From Candidatus Omnitrophota bacterium (lineage in GTDB: Bacteria > Verrucomicrobiota > Verrucomicrobiia > Limisphaerales > UBA1319), in contig JAMCZD010000372.1 in the NCBI GenBank assembly GCA_023473405.1, forward strand, positions 1 to 5,600: DNA of 5,600 nucleotides, given 5' to 3'. Shown one piece after another: positions 1 through 5,600 of the stretch. The notes beneath the pieces were generated by a model. That model had not been told where the DNA came from. It made no database searches and saw nothing but the letters and a program-made list of their open reading frames with translations. Within the stretch, counting starts at the first letter, position 1; every line of letters begins with the position of its first letter. Position numbers and translations under genes: made by a program.

Positions 1-64
1 AGTGGTGGTCGGCGACCATTTGCACCATAGTCAACTCATCGTCCACCAATAACACCTTGGCCAT
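1..64 (-). CDS. Response regulator receiver domain protein, N-terminus only (runs off the left edge)
   Basis: Only the first 21 codons are inside the window. They read MAKVLLVDDELTMVQMVADHH, which is beta-1 of a CheY-like receiver domain followed by the acidic pair (Asp8-Asp9) that binds Mg2+ in this family. The phospho-acceptor Asp near residue 50-55 and any output domain lie outside. The start is well supported: the minus strand carries GAAAGG (complement of 72-77) 7 bases before the ATG. It lies 88 bases downstream of the pilC-like gene on the same strand, so the two may be co-transcribed, with a hairpin in between. The family role is phosphotransfer signalling from a histidine kinase. Whether it controls pilus function, transcription or something else cannot be judged from this fragment. 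Confidence 0.8.
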   Translation of the reverse strand, partial: MAKVLLVDDELTMVQMVADHH

Positions 65-83
65 GCCAGAACCTTTCTAATAA

Positions 84-114
84 TTCGCTCGCGGACCCGA
101 TGGGTCCGCTCGAA
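84..114. repeat. Intergenic hairpin between pilC-like gene and response regulator
   Basis: A perfect 8-bp inverted repeat, GCGGACCC (91-98) and GGGTCCGC (102-109), encloses a 3-base loop. An outer 4-bp arm, TTCG (84-87) with CGAA (111-114), extends it across a 3x1 internal loop. It sits between the stop of the pilC-like gene and the start of the response regulator. Read on the minus strand, the 3' side continues GAGCGAATTATTAG, which has no U-run, so it is not a canonical intrinsic terminator. It could stabilise or process the mRNA, act as a weak attenuator, or be a binding palindrome. The last base of the outer arm is about 20 bases upstream of the response regulator ATG. Confidence 0.6.
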
Positions 115-152
115 AACCGGACCTGTTGCGGCGGGGTCGCGATGGCGCGTCC

Positions 153-1364
153 TTACCGCTGGTTAACAATATTGGCCAGGTTGAAAATCGGCAGGAACAT
201 GCAGATGACAATGCCGCCGACCACCACGCCCAGGAAAACGATCAAAACCGGCTCGATCAGCGAGGTCAATCCCGAAAGAGTGGTTTCGATCTCTTCATCG
301 AGGAAATTGGCGACCCGTTCGAGCATGGCGTCGATCTTGCCGGTTTGTTCACCTGCGGTGAGCATGCGGATGATCATAGCCGGGAAGATGGCGTGCTTGC
401 TCAATGCGGCGGAAATGCCGTCGCCCTTTTCGATATCGGTGGCGGCGGTTTTGATCGATTTCTCCATGATCACGTTGCCGCACGTATTGGCCACGATGTT
501 CATTACCTCGAGGATCGGCACACCGCTTCGGATCAGCGAGGCGAACGTGCGGGTGAACCGGGCCAGGCATATCTTGTGCGCAATGACCCCGAAGATGGGC
601 AGCTTGATTCGAGTCCGGTCCCAGAACTCGCGTCCGGGTTTGGTTTTGATGTAAGCGAACCAGCCATAGACAGCGCCGGCGGCGATAGGCAAAACGAGCA
701 GGATGTTCCGCTTGAGGGCGTTGCTGATTTCGATCAGGAAGAGGGTTGGTCCCGGCAATTTGGCATTGCCAAAGCTCTTGTAGATTTCGCCGAAAACAGG
801 GACCACTTTTACGAGAAGAAAGATGGTAATGCCGATGGCCACGACGGTGACCACGGTGGGGTACATCATCGACGATTTGACCTTTTTCCTGAGGCGGGCC
901 GTGTTCTCGAGGTAAGTGGCCAAGCGGGCGAGGATTTCGGCAAGCAACCCGCCCTTCTCGCCGGCGTCAACCATGCGGACATAAAGCTTGTTGAAAACCT
1001 TGGGATGTTTCTGCAGGGCGGCGGAAAAGCTGTCGCCCCCTTCCACACGGGCGCAGACGTCTCGGATCACGTCGCGCATGACCTTGTTGGTCGCTTGCTC
1101 GGCGAGTGCCTGCAAAGATTGAACCATGGCCAAGCCGGCGTCGATCATGGTGGCCAATTGCCGGGTGAACAGCACCAGATCGGCCAAAGCAACGTGTCCG
1201 CCGGCCATTTTGCCGTGTTTACCCAACCTTTCCTGGATATCGATAACCAGCAAGTTGCGGTTGTACAGGATTGCAAGCGCCGCCTGTTGCGAATTGGCCT
1301 CAAGCGTTTGGCGAATCTCGCGGCCTGAACCGAGTTCCTTTGCCACATAGGTGAAGGAAGGCAT
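153..1364 (-). CDS. pilC: Type IV pilus / type II secretion inner-membrane platform protein (PilC/GspF family, T2SSF)
   Basis: The protein is 403 aa, the usual length for PilC/GspF. In this family the protein is the polytopic inner-membrane platform that couples the PilB/PilT or GspE ATPases to pilin or pseudopilin assembly. The two-repeat layout is visible: T2SSF repeat 1 at about 63-186 and repeat 2 at about 266-389. Each has the family signature near its middle (MVDAGEKGG at 131-139, MLTAGEQTGK at 334-343). Hydrophobic segments lie at about 170-190, 219-239 and 370-393. The SSMMYP motif precedes the first membrane helix, and EPVLIVFLG starts the last. The N-terminal FTYVAKE matches the small PilC/GspF start domain. 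No clear Shine-Dalgarno precedes the ATG, but no other start fits the conserved N-terminus. It is first in its transcript here; the ATPase genes often found beside it are not upstream, because a divergent gene lies there. The call of family is firm, the choice between pilus and secretion system is not. Confidence 0.93.
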   Translation of the reverse strand: MPSFTYVAKELGSGREIRQTLEANSQQAALAILYNRNLLVIDIQERLGKHGKMAGGHVALADLVLFTRQLATMIDAGLAMVQSLQALAEQATNKVMRDVIRDVCARVEGGDSFSAALQKHPKVFNKLYVRMVDAGEKGGLLAEILARLATYLENTARLRKKVKSSMMYPTVVTVVAIGITIFLLVKVVPVFGEIYKSFGNAKLPGPTLFLIEISNALKRNILLVLPIAAGAVYGWFAYIKTKPGREFWDRTRIKLPIFGVIAHKICLARFTRTFASLIRSGVPILEVMNIVANTCGNVIMEKSIKTAATDIEKGDGISAALSKHAIFPAMIIRMLTAGEQTGKIDAMLERVANFLDEEIETTLSGLTSLIEPVLIVFLGVVVGGIVICMFLPIFNLANIVNQR

Positions 1365-1585
1365 ACCGGCAGTTTATGTACCAAACCTGCCCTCTTGGCG
1401 CAAGGTAAGAGTTTCCGAGGAGCAATGGCGCCACGCGCGGATGATGGCATCCCCGCTCCAATGAATAGACAGCGCTTCCCCATCGGGATTTGGGAATGGA
1501 CGGGAAATTGACCCGGGCGCGGGCATATGTTAATCGAAGGATCAGTGATGATAACATGGGGCAACGTCGTCTAACAGAGTCAGTC
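1365..1585. other. Divergent intergenic spacer
   Basis: This 221-base stretch separates the minus-strand pilC-like gene from the plus-strand GH-GT gene and must hold the promoters for both unless the plus gene starts further upstream. Visible small structures are CTTG-GCG-CAAG (1394-1404), GGATG-ATGG-CATCC (1439-1452) and a GC-rich palindromic stretch at 1512-1523 ahead of CATATG (1524-1529). None is strong enough to name. Minus-strand open frames across it are shadows without recognisable protein features. Part of it (1496-1585) would be coding if the GH-GT gene used an upstream start. Confidence 0.6.
1508..1534 (+). promoter_or_regulatory. Weak candidate sigma70-type promoter for the GH-GT gene
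   Basis: TTGACC (1508-1513) matches 5 of 6 bases of the -35 consensus. GTTAAT (1529-1534) matches 4 of 6 of the -10 consensus at a short 15-base spacing. Transcription would begin near 1541, which would exclude the upstream start codons at 1490/1496 and leave ATG 1556 or 1586. The match is modest and by eye only, so it could be chance. Confidence 0.22.
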
Positions 1586-4273
1586 ATGGTTGCTGCGGTA
1601 ACCAATCCCCTTCGCGTGAGCGCAGACGGAAAGTTTTTTCAGCTGCGTGGACAGAAGTTTTATGTCAAAGGGATCGCCTACGGACCGGTGGTTCCCAACG
1701 GTCGAGGCGAACCTTTTGCATCGCCGGGGCAGGTGGCCCGGGATTTCGAGCATATTCGTGACCTTGGGGCGAACGTGGTGCGGGTTTATTATCCTCCGCC
1801 GCGTTGGCTTCTGGACGAGGCGGTGCAGCACGAGCTGAGGCTGCTGATCGATATCCCTTGGAGCCAACATGTCTGCTTTTTGGATTCGGCTTCCGGTCGG
1901 GAGGACGCGCGCCGGGCGATTCGACAGGCGGCGCAGATTTGCGCTTCGCACCCGGGGGTTTTTGCGTTGAGCGTGGCGAACGAGATTCCGCCGGACGTGG
2001 TTCGATGGAGCGGGGCGAGGGCGGTGGCGGATTTTATTGACGAGCTGATTGACATCGTCAAAGGGATCGATTCGGAATGTCTCTGCACCTATGGGAATTA
2101 TCCGCCAACCGAGTTTTTGAATTCCAAAGAGGCTGATTTTCTCTGTTACAACGTATATCTTCATCACCCGAAGCCGTTCAGGAATTACCTGGCCCGGCTG
2201 CAAATGATCGCGGACACGAAGCCGCTGGTATTGGGCGAGTTCGGCATTGATTCGCTTCGGGAAGGGGAGGCGCGCCAGGCGGAGATGCTGGGCTGGCAGA
2301 TCGAGTCGGTCTTTAGCGCCGGTCTGGCGGGAGGGATTGTTTACAGTTACACCGACGAATGGTTTCGGGGCGAGGTTGAAATCTTCGATTGGGCCTTTGG
2401 CCTGACACGGCGCAATCGCGAGCCCAAGCCCGCCTTTGGCGCGGTGCAGGAACAGTTTGGCGCGGCGCCGTATTACCCCTTGAACGGTTATCCGCCGGTA
2501 TCGGTGGTGGTTGCGTGCTATAATGGGGCGCGCACCCTGAAGGTGTGCCTCGAGTCACTGGAACGACTGTACTATCCCGATTACGAAGTCATCGTCGTTG
2601 ACGACGGTTCGACGGACTCGACGGCGCAAATTGCCGCGTCATTCAATAAGGTGCGCCTGGTCAAGCACCCGAAAAATCTGGGTTTGAGCACCGCCCGCAA
2701 CACGGGGATTGCCGCCGCCCGAGGCGAGATCGTGGCCTTCACCGATGCGGACTGCCGGGCGGATCAGGATTGGCTTTACTACCTGGTAGGCGGGCTGCAG
2801 AACCGTCCGTTTGCGGCCATGGGCGGCCCGAATCTATTGCCGCCGGACGATTCTTGCGTGGCGGCAACGGTAATGGTTTCGCCGGGAGGGCCGAGCCACG
2901 TAATGCTTACCGATCAATTGGCCGAGCACATTCCCGGCTGCAACATGGCCATTTATCGGTGGGCGCTCGATGAGTTGGGCGGTTTTGACCCGGTATTCCG
3001 GCGGGCAGGGGACGACGTGGATGTATGTTGGCGTCTGCAGCAAATGGGCTACAAGATTGGCTTCAGCCCGGCTGCCTTTGTCTGGCATTACCGGCGTTCG
3101 ACGGTGGCCGATTACCTGAGGCAGCAACGCGGCTATGGCGAGGCGGAGGCGCTGCTGGTTCGGAAACATCCCGCACGGTTCAGTTGGTTTGGCGGCGGTA
3201 TTTGGCATGGACGCATTTATTCGGCAGCCAAATTCGGCGTCGTGTTGCGGCGACCGCGGATTTATTACGGTTTGTTTGGGAGCGGTTTTTTTCAATCGCT
3301 TTACCGTGGTCAACCGGAATTTCCGCTGCTGCTGTTAACCAGCCTCGAGCACCAGGTGCTGGTTACGCTTCCGCTTTGCGTGTTGGCGGTGGCCTTTCCT
3401 TTCCTGGCGCCGCTGGCCCTGGCCAGTCTGTTGGCCCCGGTGGCAATGTCCATAGCGGCGGCGGTCCAGGCCGAATTGCCGGCCAAGAAGCGGCGCTTTT
3501 GGTCCCGTCCGCTGGTGGCCTTGCTATTTTACTTGCAGCCGTTGGCGCGGGGGTGGGCGCGCTACCAAGGCCGGCTGAGTCCTCATTCCAAGCCACTGTC
3601 GGCCCACGAGAACCTGGATTCATTGACCCTGAAGGCTCGAGCGAGGTCCTTCCGCAACCGCGGGTATTGGGTTGAGAACGGGATTGATCGTCTTGGCTTC
3701 TTGAAGGCCGTGCTGGAAGAACTCGATAAGGAAGGTTGGCAGAGCCGAACCGACGAGGGTTGGAACAACTTCGATGTCGAGATCGCCGGAAATCGCTGGA
3801 GCCGCCTGAAGCTGATCACCGTGGCGGAGGCGCATCGTCACGGAAATCGCCTCCTCCGCTGCCGGTTGAGCAGCGAATGGACATTTCTGGCGAAAACAGT
3901 CTTTTTCGTGGCGCTGGGCGGCGAGCTATTGGGGATAGGATTCTGGGGGGCAACACCGCACTGGCATTGGCTTTTGCTGGCCAGCCTGGCAGGCCTGGTC
4001 TGGTGGCTGCGGCGGCAGTGCCGGGATTTGGAACGTCTGGTGGCGGCCTTTCTGGACGCGGTGGCCAAACGGCTTGCGTTGATCAAAATCGAGCCCGTTC
4101 CATCACCGCCCGCGGTTGAAAAGTCTCAGCCGACCGCTAAAAAGTGGTTGGACTGGCGGCAATGGTTCCGCTGGATGGGTCGTGCGCATCCCGGGTCCAG
4201 CGATGGCTTCGTGGATTTAGTCGCTGGGACGGATAGCGAAGTTGCGGAAAAGAAACCGGACGAAGACCGGTAG
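1586..4273 (+). CDS. Fused glycoside hydrolase (clan A TIM barrel) - family 2 glycosyltransferase membrane protein
   Basis: The product is about 895 aa and probably builds or remodels a polysaccharide at the cytoplasmic membrane. Residues 1-295 form a GH2/GH5-like TIM barrel: YVKGIAYGP at 26-34, acid/base candidate in SVANE (Asn132-Glu133), nucleophile candidate in LGEFG (Glu218), and YSYTDEW at 253-259. Residues 303-545 are a GT-A GT2 domain: VSVVVACYNG (305-314), VVDDGSTD (337-344), the metal-binding TDAD (Asp387, Asp389), GDD (476-477) as the catalytic-base region, and LRQQRGYG (511-518) resembling the QxxRW motif. Hydrophobic stretches follow at about 590-628 and 642-656. Then comes a soluble segment (about 670-765), two more likely helices (767-788, 794-808) and a polar charged tail. 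I see no signal peptide, so both enzymes should be cytoplasmic. Start choice is uncertain: TTG 1490, ATG 1496, ATG 1556 and ATG 1586 are all in frame; homology-like sequence begins just after 1586 (NPLRVSADGKFF). The product and acceptor are unknown. Confidence 0.85.
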   Translation: MVAAVTNPLRVSADGKFFQLRGQKFYVKGIAYGPVVPNGRGEPFASPGQVARDFEHIRDLGANVVRVYYPPPRWLLDEAVQHELRLLIDIPWSQHVCFLDSASGREDARRAIRQAAQICASHPGVFALSVANEIPPDVVRWSGARAVADFIDELIDIVKGIDSECLCTYGNYPPTEFLNSKEADFLCYNVYLHHPKPFRNYLARLQMIADTKPLVLGEFGIDSLREGEARQAEMLGWQIESVFSAGLAGGIVYSYTDEWFRGEVEIFDWAFGLTRRNREPKPAFGAVQEQFGAAPYYPLNGYPPVSVVVACYNGARTLKVCLESLERLYYPDYEVIVVDDGSTDSTAQIAASFNKVRLVKHPKNLGLSTARNTGIAAARGEIVAFTDADCRADQDWLYYLVGGLQNRPFAAMGGPNLLPPDDSCVAATVMVSPGGPSHVMLTDQLAEHIPGCNMAIYRWALDELGGFDPVFRRAGDDVDVCWRLQQMGYKIGFSPAAFVWHYRRSTVADYLRQQRGYGEAEALLVRKHPARFSWFGGGIWHGRIYSAAKFGVVLRRPRIYYGLFGSGFFQSLYRGQPEFPLLLLTSLEHQVLVTLPLCVLAVAFPFLAPLALASLLAPVAMSIAAAVQAELPAKKRRFWSRPLVALLFYLQPLARGWARYQGRLSPHSKPLSAHENLDSLTLKARARSFRNRGYWVENGIDRLGFLKAVLEELDKEGWQSRTDEGWNNFDVEIAGNRWSRLKLITVAEAHRHGNRLLRCRLSSEWTFLAKTVFFVALGGELLGIGFWGATPHWHWLLLASLAGLVWWLRRQCRDLERLVAAFLDAVAKRLALIKIEPVPSPPAVEKSQPTAKKWLDWRQWFRWMGRAHPGSSDGFVDLVAGTDSEVAEKKPDEDR

Positions 4274-4280
4274 GCGGTGC

Positions 4281-4287
4281 GGAAAGG
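4281..4287 (+). promoter_or_regulatory. Shine-Dalgarno of thyA
   Basis: GGAAAGG lies 7 bases before ATG 4295 and 7 bases after the stop codon of the preceding gene. It fixes the thyA start at 4295 rather than at the in-frame GTG 4277, which the site itself would lie inside. The closeness to the upstream stop favours co-transcription and possible translational coupling. Confidence 0.7.
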
Positions 4288-4294
4288 TCTGATT

Positions 4295-5089
4295 ATGGTT
4301 CAATATCTCGAGCTCATGCGACTCGTGTTGGCGGAGGGCAAATTTAAACCGGACCGCACCGGGACCGGGACTTATGCCGTGTTTGGCGCCCAGGCGCGGT
4401 TTCCGCTCGCCGGCGGTTTCCCCCTCCTCACCACCAAAAAGGTGCATCTCAAATCCGTGATTTATGAATTACTCTGGTTTCTACGGGGTGACACCAACAC
4501 GAAATTCCTGCATGAACATCAAGTGACGATCTGGGACGAATGGGCCGATGCCGAGGGTAACCTGGGCCGGATATATGGCGCCCAATGGTGCGATTGGCGC
4601 GCTCCCGATGGACGGTCCATAAACCAAATCGACCGCGTCATCGAGCAAATTCGCGTCGAACCCGACAGCCGCCGGCTCATTGTCACCGCCTGGAATCCCG
4701 GCGAACTCGAGCGGATGGCCCTTCCGCCTTGCCACGCCCTGTTCCAGTTTTTCGTCCAAACCGGCGAACTAAGCTGTCAGCTTTATCAGCGCAGCGCGGA
4801 TTTGTTTCTGGGCGTGCCGTTCAACATTGCGTCCTATGCGCTGCTGACGCTGATGGTCGCTCAAGTCCGCGGTCTTAAGCCAGGCGCGTTTATCCACACC
4901 TTTGGCTGCCTGCATCTCTACGCGAACCACCTTGACCAGGCCCGGCTTCAGCTCTCCCGGCAACCACGCCCGCTGCCACAAATGATACTCAATCCGGCGG
5001 TCTCGAACATTCACGATTTCAAATTCGAGGATTTTGAGTTGGTGGGTTATGACCCGCATCCGGCCATCAAGGCGCCGATTGCGGTGTAA
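4295..5089 (+). CDS. thyA: Thymidylate synthase ThyA
   Basis: Cytoplasmic enzyme that methylates dUMP to dTMP using 5,10-methylene-tetrahydrofolate, releasing dihydrofolate. From ATG 4295 the product is 264 aa, the same length as E. coli ThyA, and the numbering matches it. Visible are the phosphate-binding Arg21 in DRTGTG, Glu58 in ELLWFL, Trp80 in TIWDEW, Tyr94, Arg126-Arg127 in DSRR, the nucleophile Cys146 in PPCH, QRS at 165-167 (Arg166, Ser167), Asp169, Asn177 in PFNIASY, and His207/Tyr209 in HLYANH. The C-terminus KAPIAV matches the family's closing tail. One oddity is that the normally conserved GDxH loop reads GCLH, so Cys205 stands where Asp205 is expected. A second, milder change is Ala168 where E. 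coli has Cys. It sits 21 bases after the GH-GT gene and 34 before folA, the classic partner. Identity is certain; I expect it to be active because all catalytic residues are present. Confidence 0.98.
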   Translation: MVQYLELMRLVLAEGKFKPDRTGTGTYAVFGAQARFPLAGGFPLLTTKKVHLKSVIYELLWFLRGDTNTKFLHEHQVTIWDEWADAEGNLGRIYGAQWCDWRAPDGRSINQIDRVIEQIRVEPDSRRLIVTAWNPGELERMALPPCHALFQFFVQTGELSCQLYQRSADLFLGVPFNIASYALLTLMVAQVRGLKPGAFIHTFGCLHLYANHLDQARLQLSRQPRPLPQMILNPAVSNIHDFKFEDFELVGYDPHPAIKAPIAV

Positions 5090-5127
5090 GGCAAAGAATG
5101 CCAACGAACAACGCACCGCGGGCGTGA
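5088..5127 (+). promoter_or_regulatory. Candidate 9-codon leader ORF coupled to folA
   Basis: AAGG (5088-5091, overlapping the thyA stop) lies 6 bases before ATG 5098. This opens a short frame, MPTNNAPRA, that ends at TGA 5125-5127. That stop overlaps the folA GTG (5124-5126) in a GTGA arrangement. The folA GTG itself has no clear Shine-Dalgarno, so ribosomes finishing the mini-ORF could re-initiate on folA. The short frame may equally be chance; nine codons is too few to test by composition. Confidence 0.28.
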
Positions 5128-5600
5128 ACACACTAAAGGCCATCGCCGCCATGTCCCTCAACCGGGTAATCGGGAAGGGCGGGCGAATTCCGTGGCATTT
5201 GTCCGAGGATTTTCAATGGTTCAAAAGATTGACCATCGGCCAGGTGATCGTCATGGGCCGGAAGACCTTCGAGACCTTTGAGCGTCCGTTGCCTCATCGC
5301 ACCACGATTGTTCTCACTCGAAGCCGGGTTCCCATTCCGGGTGTGCAAACCATTTCCGATTTGCGGCAGCTCGATTTGGCCCACGAAACCCGCCAGGTGT
5401 ACATCTGCGGGGGCGCCTTGGCTTATGCCTATGCCTTGCCGTTTTGCTCGGATTTGTTCCTGACGCTGGTCAAACAAGTGGTCGATGGCGATGCATTCTT
5501 TCCGACATTCGAGGCGCAATTCGAACCGGTCGAAGAACTCCTCGATCGTCCCGCCTTTAAAATCCTCCACTTCCATAATCGCAAGACGGCGCTAACCGCC
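5124..5600 (+). CDS. folA: Dihydrofolate reductase FolA, C-terminus cut by the window edge
   Basis: NADPH-dependent cytoplasmic reductase that regenerates tetrahydrofolate from the dihydrofolate made by ThyA. The frame is open from GTG 5124 to the window end (159 codons, no stop). DHFRs are usually about 160-170 aa, so only the last few residues are missing. Visible motifs are AIAAMSLNRVIG (6-17), the substrate-binding IPWHL (22-26), the catalytic Asp29 in SEDFQWFKR (aligned to Asp27 of E. coli), VIVMGRKTFE with the NADPH-contacting MGRKT (44-48), Arg59 in RPLPHR (equivalent to Arg57), the ICGG glycine pair (96-97), and Thr114 in LFLTLV with DGDAFFP after it. The start is chosen because beta-strand A (LKAIAAMS) must be included, which the internal ATG 5151 would remove; GTG 5124 is the only plausible start ahead of it. 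Ribosome-site evidence is poor. Confidence 0.95.
   Translation, partial: MNTLKAIAAMSLNRVIGKGGRIPWHLSEDFQWFKRLTIGQVIVMGRKTFETFERPLPHRTTIVLTRSRVPIPGVQTISDLRQLDLAHETRQVYICGGALAYAYALPFCSDLFLTLVKQVVDGDAFFPTFEAQFEPVEELLDRPAFKILHFHNRKTALTA

Noticed and set aside
84..114. Intrinsic terminator for the pilC-like gene
   Set aside because: The hairpin is real but is followed on the minus strand by GAGCGAATTATTAG rather than a run of T, so I describe it only as a hairpin.
126..1328. A 400-codon open frame on the plus strand, antisense to the pilC-like gene
   Set aside because: It lies almost entirely opposite the well-supported PilC/GspF protein, and its translation is Asp/Gly/His-rich with no recognisable motif or membrane segment. 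Long antisense frames are expected opposite GC-biased codons.
1580..2203. A 207-codon minus-strand frame over the start of the GH-GT gene
   Set aside because: It has an Arg/Pro-rich translation with no domain, opposite a plus-strand gene whose catalytic motifs are clear.
3025..3675. A 216-codon plus-strand frame inside the GH-GT gene in another frame
   Set aside because: It has an Ala/Gly/Arg-rich composition typical of a shifted reading of GC-rich coding DNA. The GH-GT frame continues unbroken through it with family motifs on both sides.
4277..4294. Upstream GTG start for thyA
   Set aside because: It would put the clear GGAAAGG ribosome site inside the gene, and the extra six residues exceed the E. 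coli-like 264-aa length obtained from ATG 4295.
5133..5576. A 147-codon minus-strand frame opposite folA
   Set aside because: folA on the plus strand carries all DHFR motifs over the same bases; the antisense translation shows none.

Overview
The window (about 57-60% GC by eye) is densely coding and reads as ordinary bacterial chromosome with no sign of mobile DNA. It holds two divergent gene groups. On the minus strand, from about 1364 down to the left edge, lies a type IV pilus / type II secretion inner-membrane platform protein of the PilC/GspF family, followed by the first 21 codons of a CheY-like response regulator. On the plus strand, from about 1586 to the right edge, lie a large fused glycoside hydrolase-glycosyltransferase membrane protein, thymidylate synthase (thyA), and dihydrofolate reductase (folA, cut off a few codons before its end).

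The 221-base divergent spacer (1365-1585) should hold the promoters for both directions. I see only one weak sigma70-like candidate there. The 88-base spacer between the pilC-like gene and the response regulator contains a strong, near-perfect hairpin (84-114). It lacks a U-tract, so I do not call it a terminator.

ThyA and FolA form a functional pair. ThyA consumes methylene-tetrahydrofolate and releases dihydrofolate while making dTMP, and FolA reduces the dihydrofolate back to tetrahydrofolate. The 34-base gap between them carries a possible 9-codon leader ORF whose stop overlaps the folA GTG start. The large GH-GT protein ends 21 bases before thyA, so the three plus-strand genes are probably co-transcribed. 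Functionally the first gene belongs to polysaccharide or glycan synthesis, not to nucleotide metabolism.

The organism cannot be fixed from the sequence alone. The combination of a GH-GT2 fusion, a PilC-like gene beside a response regulator, moderate-high GC and mixed Shine-Dalgarno use would fit a Gram-negative bacterium such as a Verrucomicrobiota member, but this is a guess from general impression. I found no RNA genes, CRISPR arrays, insertion sequences or integration sites. The points most worth a second look are the architecture of the GH-GT fusion, an unusual substitution in the nucleotide-binding loop of ThyA (Cys at the position of Asp205 in E. coli), and the putative leader ORF ahead of folA.
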